The notes below the pieces were generated by a model. It was not told where the DNA came from and did not search any database. It saw nothing but the letters and a program-made list of their open reading frames with translations. The position numbers and the translations under genes are program-made. From an uncultured Bacteroidales bacterium (GTDB taxonomy: Bacteria > Bacteroidota > Bacteroidia > Bacteroidales > Muribaculaceae), in assembly GCA_902776435.1 (NCBI GenBank), contig CACYQB010000006.1:1-64000 (forward strand): 64,000 nucleotides of DNA. Reading direction: 5' to 3'. This document shows, one piece after another, positions 19,188 to 26,119 of this stretch. Within the stretch, counting starts at the first letter, position 1. The number at the start of each line of letters is the position of its first letter.

Positions 19188-19219
19188 CAAAGATAATGCA
19201 ATTATTTGGATGCCCCAAA
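19188..19219 (-). promoter_or_regulatory. promoter of the cell-wall enzyme operon
   Basis: Minus strand: TTTG (19219-19216), 20-bp spacer, TATCTTTG (19195-19188). A perfect consensus match, about 30 bases before the transglutaminase ATG. It probably drives 19153 down to 12928. Confidence 0.85.
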
Positions 19220-19261
19220 GCAGAGCCCCAAAATGTTATTAACAGAAATGAGAATTCTCCT

Positions 19262-20140
19262 CTAGCGGGGGAACTCGAGCAGGAATGTGGTATGGAAGCC
19301 GTCACGGGGCTCGTCGAGCAGTGACATCATGCCGCCCTGGATGGTGAGCAGACGGCGGCTCAACGACAGGCCGATGCCGTTGCCCTTGCGCTTGGTGGTG
19401 AAGAAGGGGATAAATATCGAGGAGCGGGCATCGGCGGGGATCAGGTCGCCGTCGTTACTGTAGTACAGTTTCACCCTACCCTCATGGGCCGCATCGATGG
19501 TGATGCCGATTTGCCGGGCGTTGGCCTCGACAGCGTTCTTGGCCAGGTTAATTAAGATCTGGCGCAGCAAGTTGGGGTCTGTTTTGATAATGACATGTTC
19601 CGGGTGGTGGTTATGCCAGGTGACGTCTGAGAACAGTTGCACAACGTCGTTGACCACTTTGACCAGATCGACGTCACTGCTCACGGGTTTCTGCAGTTCA
19701 GAGTACTTGCGGTAACCGTCCACAAAGGAATTGAGATGTGTCACCGTGTTATGGATGGCCTGGATGCCTTCTTCCAGGTCTGAGTCCTTGACCGAAGGGT
19801 TGGCAAGCATCGTCTGGCTGATGCTGGCGATGGGCGCGGTGGCATTCATGATCTCATGGGTAAGCACTCGGGTAAGCTTTTCCCACGATTCCACCTCTCC
19901 CAGGTTAACCTGCTCGCGGACATGCTCGCCCAGTTGGTTGAGCGCCTCTTGCAATGCGCGCTCTCCGCTGAACATGTGGCGCGTGGGCAGGCGGAAGGTA
20001 AAGTCGCGGTTGTGAATCGCCTCCTGCATGAGGCGCGCACGCTCCGAGAGCATACGCTGATGGCGCCAGAACCATAGCACAGCCAGCACCACCACGACAC
20101 CGAGGATCAGCCATGCCGTCATATCACCGCCATTGCTCAT
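19262..20140 (-). CDS. sensor histidine kinase with minimal sensor region
   Basis: A 292-residue kinase with one membrane helix (about residues 9-25) and no periplasmic sensor domain. A coiled linker of about 60 residues leads to the H box LTHEIMNATAPIASISQTM (His near residue 95). The N box is ILINLAKNAVEA and the G box GNGIGLSLSRRLL, with FIPFFTTKR between. It starts inside the stop codon of the response regulator (ATGA, 20137-20140), so the two are translationally coupled. Its signal is unknown and must be sensed in the membrane or linker. Confidence 0.92.
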   Translation of the reverse strand: MSNGGDMTAWLILGVVVVLAVLWFWRHQRMLSERARLMQEAIHNRDFTFRLPTRHMFSGERALQEALNQLGEHVREQVNLGEVESWEKLTRVLTHEIMNATAPIASISQTMLANPSVKDSDLEEGIQAIHNTVTHLNSFVDGYRKYSELQKPVSSDVDLVKVVNDVVQLFSDVTWHNHHPEHVIIKTDPNLLRQILINLAKNAVEANARQIGITIDAAHEGRVKLYYSNDGDLIPADARSSIFIPFFTTKRKGNGIGLSLSRRLLTIQGGMMSLLDEPRDGFHTTFLLEFPR

Positions 20141-20664
20141 TGCAGTCGCTTCATTTTGTTATACAACGTCTGGCGGGTAACACCCAGCACCTCAGCCGCC
20201 TTGGACAGGTTGCCATGGAAACGGTCGATGGCGCGGCGAATGTGCTCAGCCTCCACCTCATCGAGGGTGGCCACCTCGTCGGCAGCATCCAGCACGTCCT
20301 TCAGTTTGCGCAACAGTTCATCGTTATCCCATGGCTTGGTGATGAAGTCCGCTGCGCCACGCTTCAAGCCTCGCACGGCAAGCGACACGTCGGCATAGGC
20401 GGTGATGAGCACCACCGGAATCTCAGGATGATGCTTGCGGATGGCTTGTAACCAGAACAGGCCGTCCTGCCCACTGTTCACCCCTAGCGTGAAGTTCATG
20501 TCGAGCAGGATGATATCTACCTCCTCTTGCCCTAACAGCGCAATGACCGTATCAGGCGAAGTCAGGGTCATCACCTGTTCAAATGTTCCCGACAGGCAAT
20601 ACTTCAATGCCGTGAGTATCGCCTCGTTGTCATCGATGACGAGTATTTTTCCGTAATTCTGCAT
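20137..20664 (-). CDS. short REC-Fis response regulator
   Basis: A 175-residue regulator. Receiver domain 1-120: acidic pair DD11-12, phosphoacceptor D55 in IILLDMNF, T88 in VLITAY and K110 in TKPWD. A Fis-type helix-turn-helix fills the C-terminus: AEHIRRAIDRFHGNLSKAAE, then VLGVTRQTLYNKMKRLQ. It resembles an NtrC-class regulator that lacks the AAA+ sigma-54 domain, as in RegA/PrrA/ActR proteins. It is therefore likely to act at primary-sigma promoters. A perfect 19-bp palindrome lies 86 bp upstream of its start. It is the best candidate for binding the five-locus palindrome. Confidence 0.9.
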   Translation of the reverse strand: MQNYGKILVIDDNEAILTALKYCLSGTFEQVMTLTSPDTVIALLGQEEVDIILLDMNFTLGVNSGQDGLFWLQAIRKHHPEIPVVLITAYADVSLAVRGLKRGAADFITKPWDNDELLRKLKDVLDAADEVATLDEVEAEHIRRAIDRFHGNLSKAAEVLGVTRQTLYNKMKRLQ

Positions 20665-20749
20665 AACGGCAGCGAAGATATAAAAAATATCTGAATGGCG
20701 ACAGGTTCACTCCACATTTTTTCGGCTCTTACTGGTTCCCGAGGCATTA

Positions 20750-20768
20750 GTGTCAAATTATTTGACAC
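20750..20768. promoter_or_regulatory. palindrome site A1
   Basis: GTGTCAAATTATTTGACAC is a perfect inverted repeat (8-3-8). Its centre, 20759, is 86 bp from the edge of a TATCTTCG box (20680-20673) before the response regulator. It is 87 bp from the edge of the rightward TAATTTTG box ending at 20846. Confidence 0.8.
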
Positions 20769-20772
20769 TTTA

Positions 20773-20791
20773 GTGTAAAAATAATAGACAA
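20773..20791. promoter_or_regulatory. palindrome site A2 (imperfect)
   Basis: GTGTAAAAATAATAGACAA has one full arm and one weak arm. It begins exactly 23 bp after A1, the same offset as C1 to C2 and D1 to the D half-site. Confidence 0.55.
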
Positions 20792-20814
20792 ATGCGATTT
20801 TTTGATAAAAAATA

Positions 20815-20846
20815 TTTGACACGTTTTTCAGGCGGCTTTAATTTTG
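20815..20846 (+). promoter_or_regulatory. rightward promoter toward the 21380 gene
   Basis: TTTG (20815-20818), 20-bp spacer, TAATTTTG (20839-20846): full consensus. The start site would be near 20853, leaving a leader of about 525 bases before the ATG at 21380. The -33 TTTG lies within a TTTGACAC half-site word. Confidence 0.75.
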
Positions 20847-20852
20847 TGACAG

Positions 20853-21379
20853 CGAAAGGGGAAAAACCCGAACGTTTCGCGACAGAGTTCATTGAACATG
20901 CTAATCGTTAATAGCGGGAGGAAACACCGCTTTAACATCTATAGGGCAAAGCCAGAAACCAGGAGACCACATCAAGGTAATCAATGGTAATAATAAATAA
21001 AGATGTAAGCTCAACAATAAGAATAAGGTAATGGTTACACACAATAGTTAATGCATGGAGTACGTCATAAGGACAATGGTTTCCGGTTTCTGGCATAACC
21101 CGAGTTTTGAGTGAGATGATAAGTTAATGATTTTGGTTAATAAAATATATTGAGTCACATTCTATTACTTTACTCTAAACCCATGAACTGCCGCTAAACA
21201 CTAGCGCGACACACATCGACGAAGCTGCCTTGCAAAGGGAATCTTTAGAATGCACAGCCGGGGAAGAAGTTCTGACACATATGACAACACATCTGTTTTC
21301 AGTCAGAGACCTTCCTCGGCTATGCGCATGTTATCCGAAAATACCCATAAATAATAGTTTAACATTTATATTTATTATT
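20853..21379 (+). other. long, possibly structured 5' leader
   Basis: About 525 bases with no convincing ORF. GCCAGAAACC at 20951-20960 is complementary to GGTTTCTGGC at 21085-21094. The pairing extends, with one bulge and one G-U pair, to about 18 bp over ACCAGGAGACCA / TGGTTTCCGG. A smaller hairpin, AGCGG...CCGCT, lies near 20914-20933. It could be a cis-acting leader or a separate small RNA; no known family was recognised. Confidence 0.45.
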
Positions 21380-22939
21380 ATGAAGAAAAGACATTTACTA
21401 TTGACCTTGCTGTTGACCATGCTGACAATGGGCAACGCTAACGCAGCGAGCCACCTCAACGTCCAGATGCCACCCATCTACAGCACCTCGTGGGGCTCGG
21501 TAATCCAGGTACCTGTCACTGCCCACTTCGAAGCCCGGGTGCAATCCTGGCAGGTGGACATCGAGTTACCCGAGGGATTAACCATTGTGGACTATTCCGC
21601 GGGAAATGACATGAGCGTGTGCTACTTTGATCGCTTTCCTTACGAATCAGAGTACTGTCAAGCCACTATTGAGAGGCAAGGAAACTCCTTTATCGGGGCA
21701 TGCCCTGAACAAGATGGTTACTGGTATCCCGATTGGAATCCCAATCTACCCAACAACAATTACGAGTGCTACGGTAACGCCAAGTGGGAAGCCGACGACT
21801 ATGAGGACATGATGACCCTGAGCATCGCTGTCAGCCGGGACTTTCATGGCGGGTGGATGGAAATCACTTCGACGATGTGGTCCACCGAGGATGTTCGTGG
21901 CGGCACAGTCATCGAAAATGGCGAACATGGACAGCCTTACGTCGATGGTAAGGAAATCCCCTTGATTTACCTTGAAGCCCTTCCGCCCATGATTGAGACC
22001 GAGGAAACATCAAGCGGCGATTTGCTCGTCACTGTCACAACTCAAGAAGACTTATCGGTCCGTGTTGAGGCTTACAATGCCGACGGCTTAATCTATGAAA
22101 ACACGGCTATAGGGAGGGACCAGTTCGAAATCTATCGCACAATGAGCGATCAAGAAATCACCATCCGAGCATATGCCAGCAATGATTATCTGATGCCAAG
22201 CGCGAGCGAAATCACCTATTGGTTAGGCGGCTTCGATGGTGTACATGACTTTGAGGAAGATGGCATTTACTACAAGTACACATCTTCACCCGACGAGGTG
22301 AAAGTCGCTTGGGGTGAGTATTACCCGAGTTCCTACTATGGGCAGGTGGACATTCCCACGACAGTCAGCCACGAAGGTCAGAGTTATCGTGTAACCGCAA
22401 TCGGGGCGCTTGCCTTCAACGAATGTGATGCGCTGACAGGTGTCACTATTCCCTCATCGGTAACGACAATCGAGACGCTCGCCTTTGTCAGTTGCTTCAA
22501 TTTGACTCAAGTCACGCTACCGGCATCTGTCACGGACATCCACAGGGAAGCATTCCAGGCTTGCTACAACCTGAGAAGCGTCACATCGCTGGCGACGACC
22601 CCGCCAACAATCCACAGGTTAGCATTTGACTGCACATGGGTTGAAGATGATTTGAAAAACGATGCCATACACCGATTTGCCACGCTCTACGTGCCACGCA
22701 TGGCGCTCGAGGCATACCGCGCCGACACCGAGTGGAGTAAGTTTGAGCACATCGAGGCGATACAAGACGCTGGCGACGTGGACGGCGACGGCAATGTGAG
22801 CATCAAGGACGTCACCTCGCTCATCGACCTCTTGCTGAGCGGTGACACGCTTCCTGATTATGCCGACGTGAACGGTGACGGCGTCACCTCTATCAAGGAT
22901 GTCACAATCCTTATCGATATCCTCTTGAGTAATAACTAA
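21380..22939 (+). CDS. secreted protein: cohesin-like domain, LRR_5 repeats and dockerin-like tail
   Basis: A 519-residue protein. Signal peptide KKRHLLLTLLLTMLTMGNANA; then a beta domain resembling a cohesin/carbohydrate-binding fold (QVPVTAHFEARVQSWQVDIE); then BspA-type leucine-rich repeats (LTGVTIPSSVTTIETLAF and LTQVTLPASVTDIHREAF). The C-terminus has two dockerin-like units, DVDGDGNVSIKDVTSLIDLL and ADVNGDGVTSIKDVTILIDI. ATG at 21380 is used because the upstream in-frame codons lack a signal peptide. It is divergent from the two-component operon across site A1. The cohesin-like call is tentative. Confidence 0.8.
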   Translation: MKKRHLLLTLLLTMLTMGNANAASHLNVQMPPIYSTSWGSVIQVPVTAHFEARVQSWQVDIELPEGLTIVDYSAGNDMSVCYFDRFPYESEYCQATIERQGNSFIGACPEQDGYWYPDWNPNLPNNNYECYGNAKWEADDYEDMMTLSIAVSRDFHGGWMEITSTMWSTEDVRGGTVIENGEHGQPYVDGKEIPLIYLEALPPMIETEETSSGDLLVTVTTQEDLSVRVEAYNADGLIYENTAIGRDQFEIYRTMSDQEITIRAYASNDYLMPSASEITYWLGGFDGVHDFEEDGIYYKYTSSPDEVKVAWGEYYPSSYYGQVDIPTTVSHEGQSYRVTAIGALAFNECDALTGVTIPSSVTTIETLAFVSCFNLTQVTLPASVTDIHREAFQACYNLRSVTSLATTPPTIHRLAFDCTWVEDDLKNDAIHRFATLYVPRMALEAYRADTEWSKFEHIEAIQDAGDVDGDGNVSIKDVTSLIDLLLSGDTLPDYADVNGDGVTSIKDVTILIDILLSNN

Positions 22940-22968
22940 GTGTAATTTCTGGATTATATTTCGTGTGA

Positions 22969-23001
22969 AATGGGCTGCACCTGTGATAGGCGCAGCCCAT
23001 T
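22969..23001 (+). terminator. hairpin terminator after the 21380 gene
   Basis: AATGGGCTGC (22969-22978) pairs with GCAGCCCATT (22992-23001). It lies 30 bp past the stop and is followed by a weak T-rich run. Confidence 0.65.
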
Positions 23002-23094
23002 GCTTTAATTCATTCTCTATCCAACAATTCTCGTTATTAACCTAAGTTCGACGAAAATACTGATAATCATCTCCCCCTCTTGGATAAGAGGGGG

Positions 23095-23222
23095 CCGGGG
23101 GGCGTCGATACCACCTAAGGCATGCTCCGTCGCGGCTGCATCAACGCCCCTGCCCTTCGGGCACCCCCTCTAATCTTAGAGGGGGAGTTGCTAACGCGCT
23201 GATTCTTAGCGAACAATTTCAT
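23095..23222. repeat. 128-bp GC-rich intergenic repeat, copy 2
   Basis: Closely matches 182-308. A CCCCCTCTT...AAGAGGGGG hairpin directly precedes it. It fills the 378-bp gap between two convergent genes together with palindrome copy 3. Confidence 0.75.
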
Positions 23223-23245
23223 CAGATATAGTCTTGTAAATTTTA

Positions 23246-23273
23246 ATTTCTCGGCCGCCAGGCCGATTAAAAA
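23246..23273. repeat. small intergenic palindrome, copy 3
   Basis: AATTTCTCGGCC-GCCA-GGCCGATTAAAA, followed by the same CCTATTATGACACA block as copy 2 at the left edge. Confidence 0.7.
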
Positions 23274-23317
23274 TCCAGAAGCCTATTATGACACACCCTC
23301 ATGTTGATGGCAGAGCG

Positions 23318-25690
23318 TTATTTGTTCTCGCCAGAGAGCAGCATGTCAATCAAGGCCGTCACGTCCTTAATCGTAATGACATCATCTCCATTGACATTGG
23401 CATTGTCGGGGCTATAGGTATCCGTCTCATCGAGGGGATTACCGCCCAACAGGACATCGATCAGGGCGGTAACGTCTTTGATCGACACCTTACCATCCTT
23501 ATTCACGTCACCATACGCGATTTGATATTCATCAGTGGTAAAGAGAACCAGGTCGGTCCAACTGGTGGCATCGGTCGCAGTATTGAGACCTTGAACCTGC
23601 ACCTCATAGGTGGTTTCAGGTGTCAAACCCTCGATCGTGCAATGGGCGTCCTCAAGGCCGTAAACATAATTCCAGGGCACTGGTTCAATGACATTCCCTT
23701 CAGGATAGCCAATGAAGATGTCATCCAGATTGACATAGTATTGATCTATGGAGTTATAATGTCGGAAGGCGATGTGACCTTGCTTACCCTCATAAGCGCT
23801 CAGGTCAATGATGTACTCCGTCTTGGTTGATGTGGTAAAAAAATCCCTGTCGGCGAGAGCAACGAAATCATCAATTGACTCAGGATTTCCAATACAAACA
23901 TACGGCATAATACTGTCAGGATAACTGTCTAGTTCCCCCCAGATGCTGAACTTGAGGACACCCTGCAGGTTCACCTTAGGAGATATCAGCCAGTTGTCAG
24001 GAACAAGCGGACCAGTTCTTAGATCCCAAGAAAATGAGTTCCAACAGCAATCATGAGAATAAAGGCCTACAAGGCCTGCTACTGCTACAGACCATTCATA
24101 ACCATCACCATCAGCATCTATCGTAAGCCAGCCAGAGCAGTCACCTTCTACTTCTTCTTCAGTCCCATTAAAGTCAAAGAAGACAGAACCACTTAACAAG
24201 TCAGCACGTGGCCTCCAACGCACGTTCCACGTGGTGTTGACCGAGTCTTCCCAAGCCACATTCGCCGACAGAGCGCCAGGAATTGCAGTCAGGTTTTCGG
24301 GGACGGTCTCCTGATAAGTGAATGTCGCACCATCGGTAAAATACAATTTATTATTCTCATACACCTTGCCACTTCCTTCAGGACCAACACTGATATCTAG
24401 CGGAACCGTATTGCCCCACTGGATAGTGTCACTGGTATAGAGTCCCCAGCTTCCCAATTCCAGTTCTTGTGTTTCAAGATTAGCTGAACAGTTGTAGATG
24501 ATTGATTCCGTACCTTCGCCGTGACCTATCACCTGGGGAGGGAAAAACATCGTACCATCCTCACATATTTTCAGATAATTCTCAATCACACTTGTACCAA
24601 ACAGATTATAGACTCCCACCGTAGTGCCATTCAACTGGTACATATACACAGGTTCAGAACGCTCGTTATTAAAAACAGGATTATGCGTAATTCGCTCTGG
24701 TTCGACATCTTGTTCATTCCCAAACACTTCACTAGTTGGCATCGTAAGTCTCACATTCCCAGAACTTCCAGGCTTCCCAGGTCGAGGGTCTATCGGCTTG
24801 CCGATAATACCATTAATGTCGGCTCCTTGACCACCCACATAACCCCATCCGCTGGCAATTTGAACAGGATATAAATGATCCAACAATGAACTATCCGTGC
24901 TTACACTATAGGTTAACCCCATTACATCAAACTCATGTATGCCGTTGGGAGCGAACAAACTCAGGTTGCTGATTACAGGAGAAACGACACATGTGGTATC
25001 ACGCGTGACTTGATGGGTAACGATATTAGTCTTAGAAGTCACCTCGTTGAACATAAACAGGAAATTACCATCAAAGACAATAGAGCCATCACTATAGATT
25101 CTGCCCGTGTTCATGTCCACTACATCACCCTCAACAAATTCTGCCCAGTCTAACACATAGGCAACAGTCGTCGTGTCATACCTGTATGCGCCCGAAATAT
25201 TACTGCTGGAAGTGCTGCTGATGGCCCCATAATACAACACGGCCTCGGCAGCATCGATATCAAGGCCGACGTACATATTGTAATCTCCATAGATGCTATC
25301 TATCTCCAAATATGTATTCACGCTGTCGTACTCGACAGACCCAAAGTTGGTCTTCCAGCCCAAATAGAATGGCGTGTCGCTCAGCACAAAGTTTTCATCA
25401 TAGTCCAGGCACTTCAGGGAGGCCAGCCTGATGCCACTCATATCATCCACCGACAAGCGCCTTGGTGCCTTCTTGACCAAGGGATTATCGTCAGGAGTAA
25501 GGCCACGGTCGAGCATTACGCGCTGTAACGACGACGGAGCCTTGGTGGCAGCATTCGGCAAATGACCTTGAACAGCGCGCCCTATCATTTCGCGGCTGGG
25601 ATGCTTTCGATCGGCTGTGGGAGCCATGCCTGCCATCATCGACAGGGCGACACCAGCACACAGGAGAATCAACAGACAAATCTTTTTCAT
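23318..25690 (-). CDS. secreted protein with choice-of-anchor J, FN3 and dockerin-like domains
   Basis: A 790-residue exported protein (signal peptide KKICLLILLCAGVALSMMAG). The large beta-rich N-terminal half carries the motif GKPIDPRPGKPG, shared with the 34988 gene. A choice-of-anchor J/cleaved-adhesin jelly roll lies around residues 535-690 (IMPYVCIGNPESIDDFVALA ... GHIAFRHYNS ... YYVNLDDIFIG). An FN3-like segment follows (LTPETTYEVQVQGLNT). The tail is dockerin-like: GDVNKDGKVSIKDVTALIDV and a second unit ending IKDVTALIDMLLSGENK. It is likely a surface or secreted adhesin-like protein. Divergent from the ABC operon across site B. Confidence 0.82.
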   Translation of the reverse strand: MKKICLLILLCAGVALSMMAGMAPTADRKHPSREMIGRAVQGHLPNAATKAPSSLQRVMLDRGLTPDDNPLVKKAPRRLSVDDMSGIRLASLKCLDYDENFVLSDTPFYLGWKTNFGSVEYDSVNTYLEIDSIYGDYNMYVGLDIDAAEAVLYYGAISSTSSSNISGAYRYDTTTVAYVLDWAEFVEGDVVDMNTGRIYSDGSIVFDGNFLFMFNEVTSKTNIVTHQVTRDTTCVVSPVISNLSLFAPNGIHEFDVMGLTYSVSTDSSLLDHLYPVQIASGWGYVGGQGADINGIIGKPIDPRPGKPGSSGNVRLTMPTSEVFGNEQDVEPERITHNPVFNNERSEPVYMYQLNGTTVGVYNLFGTSVIENYLKICEDGTMFFPPQVIGHGEGTESIIYNCSANLETQELELGSWGLYTSDTIQWGNTVPLDISVGPEGSGKVYENNKLYFTDGATFTYQETVPENLTAIPGALSANVAWEDSVNTTWNVRWRPRADLLSGSVFFDFNGTEEEVEGDCSGWLTIDADGDGYEWSVAVAGLVGLYSHDCCWNSFSWDLRTGPLVPDNWLISPKVNLQGVLKFSIWGELDSYPDSIMPYVCIGNPESIDDFVALADRDFFTTSTKTEYIIDLSAYEGKQGHIAFRHYNSIDQYYVNLDDIFIGYPEGNVIEPVPWNYVYGLEDAHCTIEGLTPETTYEVQVQGLNTATDATSWTDLVLFTTDEYQIAYGDVNKDGKVSIKDVTALIDVLLGGNPLDETDTYSPDNANVNGDDVITIKDVTALIDMLLSGENK

Positions 25691-25726
25691 ATCACTGGGT
25701 TTTGAGTTTATTGGTTATTTTGAATA

Positions 25727-25734
25727 CAAAAATA
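25727..25734 (-). promoter_or_regulatory. -7 box for the 25690 gene
   Basis: Minus-strand TATTTTTG, with no good -33 element at the usual distance, as expected for an activator-dependent promoter. Its downstream edge is 86 bp from the centre of site B. Confidence 0.6.
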
Positions 25735-25803
25735 CCACACTTTTTTCTACCGCCACCACATTCATAATAACAATTACGCTTTTTGCCCACATATTTAAGA
25801 AAA

Positions 25804-25822
25804 GTGTAAAAAATTTAGACAC
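25804..25822. promoter_or_regulatory. palindrome site B
   Basis: GTGTAAAAAATTTAGACAC, an 8-3-8 inverted repeat with small mismatches. It is centred at 25813, 86 bp from the leftward -7 box edge (25727) and 88 bp from the rightward one (25901). Confidence 0.78.
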
Positions 25823-25868
25823 TTTTTGTCTCTGTTGCCTTAACAATCACATTTTTTGCACAAAAATC

Positions 25869-25901
25869 ATTGACAGATACATCCCATCAGCATTATCTTT
25901 G
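25869..25901 (+). promoter_or_regulatory. promoter of the ABC operon
   Basis: ATTG (25869-25872), 21-bp spacer, TATCTTTG (25894-25901). The start would be near 25907, upstream of the small ORF at 25975. Confidence 0.7.
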
Positions 25902-25974
25902 CATCAACGGAACAAAACCCCGTTGACTTGAAGTGTATTTCTTGAAAATTATAAACTGACAAAAATATAAGAAT

Positions 25975-26064
25975 ATGAAACAGCAAGCTTTTCTCTTAAC
26001 GGCAACCGTCATCGCCATTTTTATTTTCACTTTTGTGTGCTCGCTCTTCAACTTCTGTCTGTAA
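25975..26064 (+). CDS. 29-residue hydrophobic membrane peptide
   Basis: ATG to TAA encodes MKQQAFLLTATVIAIFIF followed by TFVCSLFNFCL. It has a short basic/polar start and one strongly hydrophobic helix. It is the first ORF after the promoter and 55 bp before the permease ATG. It could be a small membrane protein working with the exporter, a leader peptide or a remnant. No homologue is recognised and coding status is uncertain. Confidence 0.4.
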   Translation: MKQQAFLLTATVIAIFIFTFVCSLFNFCL

Positions 26065-26119
26065 AAATTCTTCAAACGATAGATTAAGCAGATATCTTTT
26101 CCATCATCTCCTTCCTGAC

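Noticed and set aside
20137..20664. Response regulator as a sigma-54 activator
   Set aside because: No AAA+ domain, and the associated promoters carry primary-sigma boxes rather than GG/GC -24/-12 elements.
20804..20822. Third palindrome-like word (A3) near site A
   Set aside because: Only the right arm TTTGACAC matches; it coincides with the -33 TTTG of the rightward promoter, and the 31-bp offset from A2 breaks the 23-bp rule.
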